A stretch of 64,000 nucleotides of DNA from Fodinisporobacter ferrooxydans (GCF_022818495.1 NZ_CP089291.1:3055501-3119500); one strand, 5' to 3'. Numbered from the stretch's first letter, positions 40,483-48,962 are shown. Numbers and translations: made by a program. The notes: generated from the letters alone by a model not told the origin.

Positions 40483-40532
40483 GTGCGTGTTCAAAAATTG
40501 GTTAAGTAAGGACTGCTTTTTGAACATCCTCT
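40483..40532 (+). repeat. Dispersed hairpin repeat, copy 3
   Basis: GTGCGTGTTCAAAAA (40483-40497) and CTTTTTGAACATCCTC (40516-40531) flank an 18-nt middle. The inner arms pair. The flanking bases GTGC and TCCTCTA match copy 1 exactly, so the two elements are homologous beyond the palindrome. Confidence 0.75.
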
Positions 40533-40590
40533 AATAGAGTCGAAACGAGTGTGGTTGCAGACGTGATGGCATACGAGGAGGACAATTTGG

Positions 40591-41664
40591 ATGTTAGAGT
40601 TTGACATGGATATTGAAGCCATGGCCCAAATTAAAGTCATCGGAGTAGGCGGCGGCGGTTGTAACGCCGTAAACCGAATGATTGAAGCTGGGATCAAAGG
40701 TGTAGATTTTATTACTGTGAATACAGATGCCCAAGCATTACATATGTCAAAAGCGGAGATACGGTTGCAAATCGGTGAAAAGCTGACACGCGGACTTGGT
40801 GCAGGAGCGAATCCGGATATCGGCAAAAAAGCTGCGGAAGAATCCAGGGAAGCGATCATGAATGCCTTGAAAGGCGCGGATATGGTATTCGTAACGGCTG
40901 GCATGGGTGGAGGCACCGGAACGGGAGCAGCCCCGGTCATTGCCGAAATCGCCAAAGAATTAGGGTCTTTAACAGTCGGCGTCGTAACAAAACCCTTCAC
41001 GTTTGAGGGCCGCCGCCGCCAAACGCAAGCGGAGACGGGGATTTCGAGCCTGAAAGAGAAAGTGGATACGCTCATCGTCATTCCCAATGATCGGCTGTTG
41101 GAAATCGTTGATCGCAATACGCCGATGCTTGAAGCGTTTCGCGAAGCGGACAACGTATTGCGCCAAGGCGTATCCGGCATTTCTGACCTAATCGCCGTAC
41201 CCGGTCTGATCAACGTCGACTTTGCCGATGTCAAAACCATTATGACGGAACGAGGTTCCGCATTGATGGGGATCGGGATTGCTTCCGGTGAAAATCGGGC
41301 GGCTGAAGCAGCAAAGAAAGCCATTTGTTCGCCATTGCTTGAGACGAGCATCGATGGAGCGCACGGTGTGTTGATGCATATTGCCGGGGGCAGCAATTTA
41401 AGCTTGTTTGAAGTAAATGAGGCAGCCGATATCGTATCTTCTGCTGCCGATCCTGAGGTGAATATGATTTTCGGCGCCGTCATCAACCAGGATTTAAAAG
41501 ATGAAATTATTGTAACGGTGATTGCGACAGGATTTGAACACAAACAGCAGGCGCCGCAAGCAAAGCCTTTGTCAAAGCTCGGACCATTCCAAACAAACAA
41601 TCTTCCGACAGGAGATAATCTGGATATCCCTGCTTTCTTGCGCCGCAATAAAAACAATTTCTAA
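40591..41664 (+). CDS. ftsZ: Cell division GTPase FtsZ
   Basis: The tubulin-like GTPase that forms the Z ring. The 357-residue protein has [12 protein letters not shown] at about 19-30, [13 protein letters not shown], the tubulin signature GGGTGTG at 106-112, and the T7 loop [11 protein letters not shown] with catalytic aspartates. The end, [14 protein letters not shown], is the conserved peptide that binds FtsA and SepF. The linker between core and peptide is short (about 25-30 residues), which explains the total below the usual 380. The ATG is 9 nt after GAGGAGG. A terminator follows. Confidence 0.97.
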   Translation: MLEFDMDIEAMAQIKVIGVGGGGCNAVNRMIEAGIKGVDFITVNTDAQALHMSKAEIRLQIGEKLTRGLGAGANPDIGKKAAEESREAIMNALKGADMVFVTAGMGGGTGTGAAPVIAEIAKELGSLTVGVVTKPFTFEGRRRQTQAETGISSLKEKVDTLIVIPNDRLLEIVDRNTPMLEAFREADNVLRQGVSGISDLIAVPGLINVDFADVKTIMTERGSALMGIGIASGENRAAEAAKKAICSPLLETSIDGAHGVLMHIAGGSNLSLFEVNEAADIVSSAADPEVNMIFGAVINQDLKDEIIVTVIATGFEHKQQAPQAKPLSKLGPFQTNNLPTGDNLDIPAFLRRNKNNF

Positions 41665-41681
41665 AACGCCCCATACACAGC

Positions 41682-41714
41682 AAACATGGTAGAATGTACA
41701 CTACCATGTTTTTT
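41682..41714 (+). terminator. Intrinsic terminator of ftsZ
   Basis: AAACATGGTAG (41682-41692) pairs with CTACCATGTTT (41701-41711), followed by T residues. It separates ftsZ from the spoIIG operon. Confidence 0.88.
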
Positions 41715-41739
41715 ATTTCTTTTATTCCCCCTGCAAGAT

Positions 41740-41805
41740 TGTCGAATCTTTTTTCTATGTATCCGTCAAGTTCTGACAACCTTCGTAATAGAAATATACT
41801 ATACT
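41740..41805 (+). promoter_or_regulatory. spoIIG-type promoter with 0A box
   Basis: TGTCGAA (41740-41746) matches the Spo0A box core. CTGACA (41773-41778) and TATACT (41800-41805) are separated by 21 bp; an overlapping TATACT at 41795-41800 gives a 16-bp gap. In B. subtilis the spoIIG promoter is sigma-A dependent, has an abnormally long 22-bp spacer and needs Spo0A. The arrangement here fits that design. Confidence 0.6.
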
Positions 41806-41876
41806 ATGGACATTCCCTTGAACGGACTAGAATGTAGAATGACCCAAAAATTCATGTCTATGTAGGTGTTCCAGTC

Positions 41877-42794
41877 ATGGTTGTATATTTGGACCTCGTG
41901 TTTCTAGTCAATTTTATTCTCGATCTGTTTTTAATTTGGATGACGGGGATCGTTTTGCGGCAACGCTTGCGACTGTGGCGGGGCATCGTCTCGGCGATCA
42001 TTGGGACGGCTTACACATTCGTCATTTTTTTTCCGCAGATGCACGTTTTCATGTCAATTTCAGCTAAATTTTTGCTTTCCGTTGTCATGATTGTGTGCGC
42101 ATTTGGTTGGTATGGACCCCTCGAATGTTTAAAGCGATTGCTGTCTTTTTATCTTGTATCGTGCATGTTGGGCGGTGCGGCATATGCCATCGCTTTTCTT
42201 GTAGGCACGCAGGAGACAGCAAAAGCAGGGCTCGTATTTCTGTCTGGATCCCATGTTTTGACGGCCAATATCATCATGGTTGCATTGATTATCGCACCCG
42301 TGTTTGTATGGTTATGTTGGAAAAAGGTTTGGGTGTATATGCAGCAGATTCGCCGCCAGGAAGGGGAGCTTTGGAGCGTTCAGATTTCGGTTTGCGGCAA
42401 AGAGATGACATGTACAGGCCTTTTGGATACGGGCAATGGACTCCTTGATCCGATCAGCAAACAACCGGTTACAGTCGTGACGTTGTCAGCTTTAAAACCG
42501 ATTTTGCCTGAGGAACTCGTCAAACGTTTGGAAAGTGATTCCAGCAAGATCGTCCATGCCATTACGGAAATCGATTGGAATGAGGACTGGATGAGCCGAT
42601 TTCGGATTATTCCGTTTCGTGCGATTGGTGTATCGTCAGGGATGATGGTGGCATTTCAACCGGATCGTGTAAAACTCTGGAGAGAGAATCAGCAGGAACG
42701 GGTGATCACTCGTGGATTGATTGGAATCAGTACACAAATGATGTCGAAAACAGAAACATTTTCTGCCATCGTGCATCCACTGTTACTGGCATAA
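41877..42794 (+). CDS. spoIIGA: Pro-sigma-E processing peptidase SpoIIGA
   Basis: A membrane-embedded aspartic protease that cleaves pro-sigma-E in the mother cell when signalled by SpoIIR. The 305-residue protein has five hydrophobic segments in the N-terminal half (MVVYLDLVFLVNFILDLFLI begins the first) and a cytoplasmic protease half with catalytic D184 in LLDTGNGLLDP. The C-terminal blocks FRIIPFRAIG and LIGIST are also typical. The ATG follows TAGGTG with long spacing, so initiation looks weak. It is followed by sigE as in other spore formers. Confidence 0.93.
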   Translation: MVVYLDLVFLVNFILDLFLIWMTGIVLRQRLRLWRGIVSAIIGTAYTFVIFFPQMHVFMSISAKFLLSVVMIVCAFGWYGPLECLKRLLSFYLVSCMLGGAAYAIAFLVGTQETAKAGLVFLSGSHVLTANIIMVALIIAPVFVWLCWKKVWVYMQQIRRQEGELWSVQISVCGKEMTCTGLLDTGNGLLDPISKQPVTVVTLSALKPILPEELVKRLESDSSKIVHAITEIDWNEDWMSRFRIIPFRAIGVSSGMMVAFQPDRVKLWRENQQERVITRGLIGISTQMMSKTETFSAIVHPLLLA

Positions 42795-42924
42795 CTACCA
42801 ACCTTTGAACCGGCAACGGGACATGAAAATCAAAACACGAATGGTTCGAGCAGGATAGTAGAGTCTATGGTATGTACTATCCTTTACATAGAAGAGTTCA
42901 CATGGGATGGAAGGAGTAAATTGC

Positions 42925-43653
42925 ATGAGACCGACACTTAAATTCCGCTTACAACTCCGAATCTTACTTGTACGTATTCTCCTGCTATTGGGTGAACGTC
43001 CGCATGAGATCCATTATGTCGGAGGAAGTGAAGCGCTTCCGCCGCCGTTAACGAGGGAAGAAGAAGAATATTTGCTGGACAAATTGCCTTCGGGCGATGA
43101 AGCGATTCGCTCGATTTTAATTGAGCGGAACCTTCGACTCGTCGTTTATATTGCCCGCAAATTTGAAAATACAGGCATACATATTGAAGATTTGGTATCT
43201 ATTGGAACAATTGGATTGATCAAAGCGGTCAATACGTTCGATCCGGAGAAAAAAATCAAACTTGCGACATATGCGTCCCGCTGTATCGAAAATGAAATTT
43301 TGATGTATTTGCGGAGAAATAATAAGATTCGTTCCGAAGTCTCCTTTGACGAGCCCTTGAACGTCGATTGGGATGGCAATGAATTGTTGCTGTCCGATGT
43401 ACTAGGCACGGAAAACGATACAATCTATCGAAATATCGAAGAGCAAGTCGACAGAAAATTGCTTTATAAAGCATTGGATAAATTAAACGAGCGGGAACGG
43501 AAAATCATGGAGTTGCGGTTCGGTTTGGCGAATGGTACGGAAATGACGCAAAAAGATGTTGCTGATCTATTAGGAATCTCTCAATCGTATATTTCACGTC
43601 TTGAAAAGCGTATTATAAAACGTTTGCGGAAAGAATTCAACAAGATGTTGTAA
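42925..43653 (+). CDS. sigE: Mother-cell sigma factor sigma-E (pro-form)
   Basis: The early mother-cell sigma factor, made as an inactive precursor. The first 30 or so residues form a hydrophobic/basic pro-peptide; by alignment with B. subtilis, SpoIIGA should cut around H30-Y31, just before [11 protein letters not shown]. Region 2 ([40 protein letters not shown]) and region 4 ([20 protein letters not shown]) are nearly identical to the B. subtilis protein. It has 242 residues. ATG 42925 is 7 nt after GGAAGGAG; ATG 42907 precedes that site. Confidence 0.96.
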   Translation: MRPTLKFRLQLRILLVRILLLLGERPHEIHYVGGSEALPPPLTREEEEYLLDKLPSGDEAIRSILIERNLRLVVYIARKFENTGIHIEDLVSIGTIGLIKAVNTFDPEKKIKLATYASRCIENEILMYLRRNNKIRSEVSFDEPLNVDWDGNELLLSDVLGTENDTIYRNIEEQVDRKLLYKALDKLNERERKIMELRFGLANGTEMTQKDVADLLGISQSYISRLEKRIIKRLRKEFNKML

Positions 43654-43654
43654 T

Positions 43655-43683
43655 GCATAAAATATCCCTCCGAGGACATACTG
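43655..43683 (+). promoter_or_regulatory. Candidate sigma-G/sigma-F promoter of sigG
   Basis: GCATA (43655-43659), a 17-bp spacer, then CATACTG (43677-43683). This fits the forespore pattern GYATR / CATAMTA with one mismatch. B. subtilis sigG is autoregulated from this position. Confidence 0.55.
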
Positions 43684-43720
43684 ATACTCGAATTACGGCG
43701 GTCATCAGTCGGGAGGGAGT

Positions 43721-44500
43721 ATGATGAAACGAAATAAAGTTGAAATCTGTGGAGTAAACACAGCTCAACTTCCAGTACTCACGAATGCAGAAATGCGCGA
43801 ATTGTTCGTGCGAATACAGCAAGGAGATCTGTCCGCCAGAGAAAAACTTGTGAATGGAAATCTTCGCTTGGTTTTGTCTGTAATTCAGCGTTTTAATAAT
43901 CGCGGCGAGTATGTTGATGATCTGTTTCAGGTTGGTTGTATTGGATTGATGAAAGCGATCGATAATTTTGATTTAAGTCAGAATGTTAAGTTTTCTACAT
44001 ATGCAGTACCGATGATTATTGGTGAAATTCGCCGTTATTTACGTGATAACAATCCGATTCGGGTCAGTCGCTCGCTTCGGGACATCGCTTACAAAGCGTT
44101 GCAAGTACGGGATTCCTTGACGAATCAAAACTTGCGTGAGCCATCGATCGTAGAGATTTCCGAAGCCATGGAAGTGCCGAAAGAAGATGTCGTATTCGCA
44201 TTGGATGCGATTCAAGATCCTGTATCACTGTTTGAGCCGATTTATCATGATGGCGGTGACCCGATTTATGTGATGGATCAAATCAGCGACGAGAATAATC
44301 AGGATATTTCCTGGGTTGAAGAAATTGCCATTCGGGAAGCTTTACAAAAACTGAATGAGCGGGAGAAAAAAATTCTTGCCATGCGGTTTTTTGAAGGCAA
44401 AACGCAAATGGAAGTGGCGGATGAAATCGGCATATCCCAAGCGCAAGTGTCAAGATTGGAAAAAGCGGCTATCACACATATGCAAAAACACATAAAGTGA
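43721..44500 (+). CDS. sigG: Late forespore sigma factor sigma-G
   Basis: Directs late forespore genes such as ssp and germination loci. The 259-residue protein starts MMKRNKVEICGVNTAQLPVL, the diagnostic sigma-G opening. Region 2 (NGNLRLVLSVIQRFNNRGEY, FSTYAVPMIIGEIRRYLRDN), region 3 and region 4 (GKTQMEVADEIGISQAQVSR) match SigG. The codons ATG ATG give two possible starts (43721, 43724) after GGGAGGGAG. A forespore promoter lies in the 67-nt gap after sigE. Confidence 0.96.
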   Translation: MMKRNKVEICGVNTAQLPVLTNAEMRELFVRIQQGDLSAREKLVNGNLRLVLSVIQRFNNRGEYVDDLFQVGCIGLMKAIDNFDLSQNVKFSTYAVPMIIGEIRRYLRDNNPIRVSRSLRDIAYKALQVRDSLTNQNLREPSIVEISEAMEVPKEDVVFALDAIQDPVSLFEPIYHDGGDPIYVMDQISDENNQDISWVEEIAIREALQKLNEREKKILAMRFFEGKTQMEVADEIGISQAQVSRLEKAAITHMQKHIK

Positions 44501-44703
44501 AACCTGAATCAGGTGGAGTTTTTGCTCCAGCCGATTCTTGCGTGCCATAGGATCCTTTCTCCCATCCATGTTCCTTGTATCAAACATTTCTGCATGCAGA
44601 GACTTTCTTTCATTTTGTCGATTTTTCGTCTCTATTTTAGGTGAATATCATATACTGTATCATGACTATGTTTTAGCTTAGAATGGGAAGTGAATGGAGA
44701 ATG

Positions 44704-44994
44704 ATGAAAGCTTCCGAGCTACAAACAAAAGATGTCGTGAGTGTTGGAGACGGCAGAAAATTGGGAACGGTCGGAGATTTGGATATTGATTTGGAAACGG
44801 GAATGATTCGTGCCATCATAGTTCCAGGACCTACGCGATTTTTTGGCTTTTTGGCAAATGGTGAAGATTTTGTGATTCCCTGGCATCAAATCGTTCGTAT
44901 TGGCCAAGATGTGGTTTTGGTGGATATGCGAAATTTTCAGGAGATCAATGACAACACATTTAAACAAGGAAATAGCAGTTCCGGAGGATTTTAA
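44704..44994 (+). CDS. ylmC: YlmC/YmxH-family PRC-barrel protein
   Basis: A 96-residue PRC-barrel protein of the YlmC/YmxH sporulation family: MKASELQTKDVVSVGDGRKL, GTVGDLDIDLETGMIRAIIV, and the DFVIPWHQIVRIGQDVVLVD strand pair. These small beta-barrels are thought to mediate protein contacts; precise role is unknown. ATG 44704 is used, with ATG 44701 adjacent and GGAG just upstream. The 200-nt gap from sigG shows no clear promoter. A terminator follows. Confidence 0.88.
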   Translation: MKASELQTKDVVSVGDGRKLGTVGDLDIDLETGMIRAIIVPGPTRFFGFLANGEDFVIPWHQIVRIGQDVVLVDMRNFQEINDNTFKQGNSSSGGF

Positions 44995-45020
44995 CCAGGT
45001 CGCAGGCGCCTGGTTTTTTT
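44993..45020 (+). terminator. Intrinsic terminator of ylmC
   Basis: AACCAGG (44993-44999) pairs with CCTGGTT (45009-45015), followed by a run of T residues; it starts at the ylmC stop codon. Confidence 0.85.
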
Positions 45021-45142
45021 GTTATTGCAACAAACGATGGGCGATTTGGGGTATTCGTCGCTAGCAGTCTGTATTTGCCGGGATGACTTGTGTTTTGTAT
45101 GATGATAGAAATGAAACACTTTGGGAGAAGAGGGGAATTTAA

Positions 45143-45991
45143 TTGAAAGCAGCCGATCATTTTTGCTGGACAAAAGAAAATGGCATTCAACTATTGGAAA
45201 TACAGCCATGGAAGGCGGGCAAACAGATCTACGGATGCTTTACGACGAGGGTCGGCGGTGTGAGTACGGGCAACTTTGACGGACTGCAAGTAGGATTGCA
45301 TGTTGGCGATCAGACGGCACATATCCTTCAGAATCGTTCCCGCATCTGCGAGACCATTGGCGTCGGTCTCTGCCAATGGGTAGCGGCAGAACAAGTACAC
45401 GGCGATCAAATCGCCATTGTAACGGCATCCGATCAAGGCAAAGGAAGTGAAACGAAGGAATCGGCAATCCCCGCTTGCGATGCAATGATTACAAACGAGC
45501 ATGGCATAGTCCTGACAACCTACGCGGCTGATTGTGTTCCTTTGCTGTTTTATTCGCCTGCAGGTGTCGTTGCCACTGCACATGCCGGATGGAAGGGAAC
45601 GGTGCAGAATATTGCGGGGAAAACCATCCAGCAGATGCAACAGCGGTTCGGTTGCCTGGCCGAAGAAATACAAGTGGCGATCGGCCCTTCCATCGGAGCA
45701 TGCTGCTATGAAGTCGATGAAGTTGTCTATCAGGCATTTGCCAAGCTGAATCTGACAGACGTACTTACACCTGTGGAAGGAAAGGAAGAATTGCACTGGA
45801 TGTGCGATTTGTGGCTGGCCAACAAGCAATTGCTGCTGCGTGCGGGTGTCAGCGATGAAAATATATTCGTATCGGAATTGTGCACAAGCTGCCGCACAGA
45901 TCTATTTTTCTCCCATCGAAAAGAAAAAGGGAAAACAGGTCGATTCATGGGGATCGTATATTTGCCGGAGCATGGATTTCTGGGTGAATAG
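45143..45991 (+). CDS. pgeF: Peptidoglycan editing factor PgeF (YlmD/YfiH, multicopper-oxidase-like fold)
   Basis: The YfiH/LACC1 family; bacterial members remove wrongly placed L-Ser from muropeptide precursors, and several have purine nucleoside phosphorylase or adenosine deaminase activity. The 282-residue protein keeps the zinc-site motifs: EQVHGDQ, TYAADCVPLLFY, THAGWKGTVQNI-like HAGWKGT, GPSIGACCYEVDEVV, and LCTSCRTDLFFSHRKEKG. The start is TTG 45143 after GAGGGGAATTTAA. It is the first gene of the ylmDEFGH-divIVA series. Confidence 0.9.
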   Translation: MKAADHFCWTKENGIQLLEIQPWKAGKQIYGCFTTRVGGVSTGNFDGLQVGLHVGDQTAHILQNRSRICETIGVGLCQWVAAEQVHGDQIAIVTASDQGKGSETKESAIPACDAMITNEHGIVLTTYAADCVPLLFYSPAGVVATAHAGWKGTVQNIAGKTIQQMQQRFGCLAEEIQVAIGPSIGACCYEVDEVVYQAFAKLNLTDVLTPVEGKEELHWMCDLWLANKQLLLRAGVSDENIFVSELCTSCRTDLFFSHRKEKGKTGRFMGIVYLPEHGFLGE

Positions 45992-46047
45992 AAGGAAAAA
46001 AGTGTCGAAACTCGAATACATAATAGGGATAAAGGAACGAAAGCAGA

Positions 46048-46749
46048 GTGATCGGAACCATGGATTTTTTTGATCGGGTTCAAAGTGTGCGGCGGCGGAT
46101 TCAGACTGCTTGCGAGCAAGCACAACGCAATGTTTCATCTGTAAGATTGGTGGGTGTTACCAAATATATCGGACCTGTGGAATTGGCGGAATTATACCGG
46201 GCGGGTGTACGGGAGTTTGGTGAAAACCGGCTGCAAGTGGCAAAGCCCAAATTGGAAGCTGCCCGGGTCAACCACTGGAAAGACGTTACATGGCACTTCA
46301 TCGGCCAATTGCAAACAAATAAGGTGAAAGAAGTACTGCGCGAATTTACATGGATACATTCATTGGATCGTTGGCCATTGGCATTGGAAGTAAACAAGCG
46401 TGCGCAAGAACTTGGTTTGCGCGTGCCATGTTTGCTGCAAATCAATGTTTCAGGCGAAGAAACAAAAGCAGGGCTTGCCGCCAATGAAGCGTTATCGTTT
46501 CTTGAAGCGGCACATTCCTTGTCTCACATACAAGTGTGCGGGTTGATGACGATGGCTCCGCGGGCGGATGTTCCGGAAGAGATTCGATATGTGTTTCGGG
46601 GCTTAAGGGAACTTCGCGATCATTTGCAGTCAGCGGGGCATGCCGGTATACAGGAATTGTCGATGGGCATGTCACAGGACTTTGAAGCGGCGATACTGGA
46701 AGGTGCAACGATCGTCCGAATCGGGCAGACATTATTGCCGGACCGCTAG
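46048..46749 (+). CDS. ylmE: PLP homeostasis protein YlmE/YggS
   Basis: A PLP-binding single-domain barrel (PLPBP family) involved in vitamin B6 and amino-acid homeostasis. The 233-residue protein has the PLP lysine in RLVGVTKYI, FGENRLQVAKPK, WHFIGQLQTNKVKEV, LLQINVSGEETKAG, GLMTMAP, LSMGMSQDFEAAI and a C-terminal GATIVRIGQTL phosphate-binding stretch. All family motifs are in order. GTG 46048 follows AAAGGAAC; ATG 46060 is an alternative start. Confidence 0.93.
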   Translation: MIGTMDFFDRVQSVRRRIQTACEQAQRNVSSVRLVGVTKYIGPVELAELYRAGVREFGENRLQVAKPKLEAARVNHWKDVTWHFIGQLQTNKVKEVLREFTWIHSLDRWPLALEVNKRAQELGLRVPCLLQINVSGEETKAGLAANEALSFLEAAHSLSHIQVCGLMTMAPRADVPEEIRYVFRGLRELRDHLQSAGHAGIQELSMGMSQDFEAAILEGATIVRIGQTLLPDR

Positions 46750-46821
46750 AACCTTTGATAGCTGTTGGAATTGCCATCCTTCTATACTTTACTTCAATCT
46801 TTCACAGATAGGGATGAGAAT

Positions 46822-47271
46822 ATGGCGCAATTTGTAAATAAAATGTTAACGTTTTTTGGATTGTCGGACGATCCGGAAGAAGAGTTCCAGCAAGCGGCAG
46901 ATGCCAAGGCGAATCCACAAGTGGTGCCGATCAATCAAGAGGATGCCGGAGCAGCGTCCCGCAAAGGAACAGTCGTAAGTCTGCATGCACAAAAACAGGT
47001 AAAAGTCGTTTTATGTGAGCCGCAAGGGTATGATGACGCTGCAAGCATCGCGGATCATCTTCGCAATCGCCGGTCGGTCATCGTGAATTTGCACAAGTCT
47101 CCATATGAGCAGGCTGTCAGAATTATCGATTTTTTAAGCGGAACCACATATGCTTTATCGGGAACGATGCAAAAACTCGGGCCGCAAGTATTTCTGTACG
47201 CTCCCGAAAATGTGGACATTCAAGGAAGCATATCGGAAATATTGGGGAAAGCCCCGGAATCCTTCAAATGA
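46822..47271 (+). CDS. sepF: Cell division protein SepF
   Basis: SepF forms arcs on the membrane and bundles FtsZ, overlapping with FtsA as anchor. The 149-residue protein has an N-terminal membrane helix (MAQFVNKMLTFFGL), a variable acidic linker, and the SepF core (KQVKVVLCEPQGYDDAASIA, NRRSVIVNLHKSPYEQAVRI, DFLSGTTYALSGTMQKLGPQ, VFLYAPENV). ATG 46822 matches the family N-terminus; an in-frame ATG at 46765 would extend ahead of the membrane helix. ylmG follows 9 nt later. Confidence 0.94.
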   Translation: MAQFVNKMLTFFGLSDDPEEEFQQAADAKANPQVVPINQEDAGAASRKGTVVSLHAQKQVKVVLCEPQGYDDAASIADHLRNRRSVIVNLHKSPYEQAVRIIDFLSGTTYALSGTMQKLGPQVFLYAPENVDIQGSISEILGKAPESFK

Positions 47272-47280
47272 GGTGCATGA

Positions 47281-47571
47281 ATGGCAAATTTGATATTGCA
47301 ATCGGTTTATCACATCCTTGAAATCTATTGGTATGTCCTTGTCGCACGTTTTATCCTATCGTGGCTTCCTGATATGGAGTCGACGGCGCTGGGCAAATGG
47401 ATCTATCGACTGACCGAATTTTATTTTGCGCCGTTTCGCAGGATCATACCGTCGATTCGCATGGGGATGGCATATCTTGATCTGTCGATGATGGTAGGAT
47501 TTATTGCGTATTGGTTTCTGGAACAAGGAATCTTATACGTGTTGCAATTGGTATTCGGGATGGTCGCTTAA
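47281..47571 (+). CDS. ylmG: YggT-family membrane protein YlmG
   Basis: A 96-residue protein with two transmembrane segments (ILEIYWYVLVARFILSWLP and LDLSMMVGFIAYWFLEQGIL). Between them lies the family loop YRLTEFYFAPFRRIIPSIRM, the conserved 'P.L.P.RRI.P' type block. YggT proteins are conserved near sepF and affect division or envelope, but their activity is unknown. ATG 47281 follows GAGGTG with 5-nt spacing. Confidence 0.92.
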   Translation: MANLILQSVYHILEIYWYVLVARFILSWLPDMESTALGKWIYRLTEFYFAPFRRIIPSIRMGMAYLDLSMMVGFIAYWFLEQGILYVLQLVFGMVA

Positions 47572-47573
47572 CG

Positions 47574-48356
47574 ATGCTGGAACGAATTTCCGTGCATTTT
47601 CGACCGGAAGAAAAGCCGTTTCTGCAGCGAGTGGAAGAATGGCTGGAACGGGCAACCCGGCAGCATCGAATCGAAGTCACACATTTTTTGAACCCAAGAC
47701 AAGCAAATATCCTGCAGATTGTCGGCAGAACCGTCGGCGATGCAAATATCGGCACGTTTGGCGGGCCTGTCTTTGCCGAGCGGGTGCGTGCCGTGATTGT
47801 TCCTTCCTATTCTCAACCGGAGCTTGCCGATGCGCGCTTGGCTGCGATTCGCATGCATGTTGCAGGGAACGGCAAAATGCTTGGTCATGGGGATTATCTT
47901 GGAGCATTGCTTGGGGCAGGTATCGTCCGCGAAAAAATCGGCGACATTTATGTGCGGGAAGACGGCTGCGACGTGATCGTTGCGGAAGAGCTCGTCGCCT
48001 ACTTTTTGCAGCAGATGTCGGGCGTGGGGCGGTTTCCCGTGGAATTGGCGCAAATTCCACTGAGCCAGGTGCTGGCGAAAGAACCAGAAACCGATACACG
48101 CACCGTAACGGTCGCTTCGATGCGGCTTGATGCGGTTGCGAGTGAAGGGTTTCGAATCAGCCGCGGGAAAATGGCTGAAACCATCCGCTCAGGTGCATGT
48201 CAACTCAATTGGCAAGTGACCACAGATCCTTCCCAGGACGTATTTGCAGGCGATGTCATCAGCGTACGCGGTTTGGGAAGAATGCGTATTCTGGAGCTTG
48301 GCGAGCAGCGATCGAAAAAGGGCCGTTTGTTTGTCACGATTGGAAACTACGTATAG
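47574..48356 (+). CDS. ylmH: S4-domain RNA-binding protein YlmH
   Basis: A 260-residue protein with an N-terminal YlmH domain (LGHGDYLGALLGAGIVREKI, GDIYV) and a C-terminal S4 RNA-binding domain (RLDAVASEGFRISRGKMAET, IRSGACQLN). B. subtilis YlmH/RqcP acts with RqcH in ribosome-associated quality control, stabilising peptidyl-tRNA on stalled 50S subunits; this fits the same family. The ATG is 2 nt after the ylmG stop with a poor binding site, so coupling is likely. An upstream in-frame ATG inside ylmG is rejected. Confidence 0.92.
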   Translation: MLERISVHFRPEEKPFLQRVEEWLERATRQHRIEVTHFLNPRQANILQIVGRTVGDANIGTFGGPVFAERVRAVIVPSYSQPELADARLAAIRMHVAGNGKMLGHGDYLGALLGAGIVREKIGDIYVREDGCDVIVAEELVAYFLQQMSGVGRFPVELAQIPLSQVLAKEPETDTRTVTVASMRLDAVASEGFRISRGKMAETIRSGACQLNWQVTTDPSQDVFAGDVISVRGLGRMRILELGEQRSKKGRLFVTIGNYV

Positions 48357-48380
48357 AAATGGATGTGAGAAAATTGGCAG

Positions 48381-48397
48381 ACTTTTTGAACATCCTC
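48381..48397 (+). repeat. Degenerate copy of the dispersed hairpin repeat
   Basis: ACTTTTTGAACATCCTC is identical to the right arm and flank of copies 1 and 3 over 15-17 bases, and AAAATTGG at 48371-48378 resembles the left middle part of copy 3. The left palindromic arm is missing. It lies between ylmH and divIVA, inside a 31-codon ATG frame (48360-48455) that has no convincing ribosome binding site. Confidence 0.55.
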
Positions 48398-48491
48398 GAC
48401 CCGAGCGAGCAGGATTCCAACGATTTGCGTCGAATATTTGCCGAGAAGTCTTAAATATGTCGAATTCTGCCGTTATCAGGAGGTTCTATAC

Positions 48492-48962
48492 ATGCCGTTA
48501 ACTCCATTGGATATTCACAATAAAGAGTTTAGCAAGGCGTTTCGCGGATATAATGAAGACGAAGTAAACGAATTTTTGGATCATGTGATAAAAGATTACG
48601 AAGGACTCATCCGTGAAAATAAAGAATTGCATAATCGGATCGTTGAATTGGAAGAGCGTTTATCACATTTTACAAATCTTGAAGAAAGTTTAAGCAAGTC
48701 GATTCTTGTCGCACAGGAAGCGGCGGAAGAAGTCAAGACAAATGCGCGGAAAGAAGCGCAATTGATCGTAAAGGAAGCAGAAAAAAATGCGGACCGCATT
48801 ATCAACGATTCTTTGATCAAATCGAGAAAAGTCGCAGTAGAAGTGGAAGATATGCAAAAACAGGCATCTGTTTTTCGTGCCCGCTTTCGTTCTCTCATTC
48901 AAGCTCAATTGGAGATGTTGAATGGGGGAGAATGGGATAAAATCGAAAAACACGATGACTGA
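48492..48962 (+). CDS. divIVA: Cell-pole/septum protein DivIVA
   Basis: DivIVA senses negative membrane curvature at septa and poles and recruits MinJ/Min proteins and, in sporulation, RacA. The 156-residue protein has the lipid-binding N-terminal domain (MPLTPLDIHNKEFSKAFRGY, NEDEVNEFLDHVIKDYEGLI) and two coiled-coil stretches (about 40-60 and 80-140). ATG 48492 follows AGGAGG with 8-nt spacing. An in-frame start at 48438 lies upstream of that site. Confidence 0.95.
   Translation: MPLTPLDIHNKEFSKAFRGYNEDEVNEFLDHVIKDYEGLIRENKELHNRIVELEERLSHFTNLEESLSKSILVAQEAAEEVKTNARKEAQLIVKEAEKNADRIINDSLIKSRKVAVEVEDMQKQASVFRARFRSLIQAQLEMLNGGEWDKIEKHDD

Noticed and set aside
40491-41657. 388-codon reverse-strand frame covering ftsZ
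   Set aside because: It is the antisense shadow of a strongly conserved gene, has Ser/Ile/Pro-rich unfolded-looking composition, no recognisable motif and no fitting ribosome binding site.
44501-44530. Possible terminator after sigG (ACCTG-AAT-CAGGT)
   Set aside because: Stem of only five pairs with T residues displaced into a second small hairpin; too weak to call.
48360-48455. 31-codon ORF before divIVA as a separate gene
   Set aside because: No convincing ribosome binding site and it contains the dispersed-repeat arm; kept only as part of the repeat observation.
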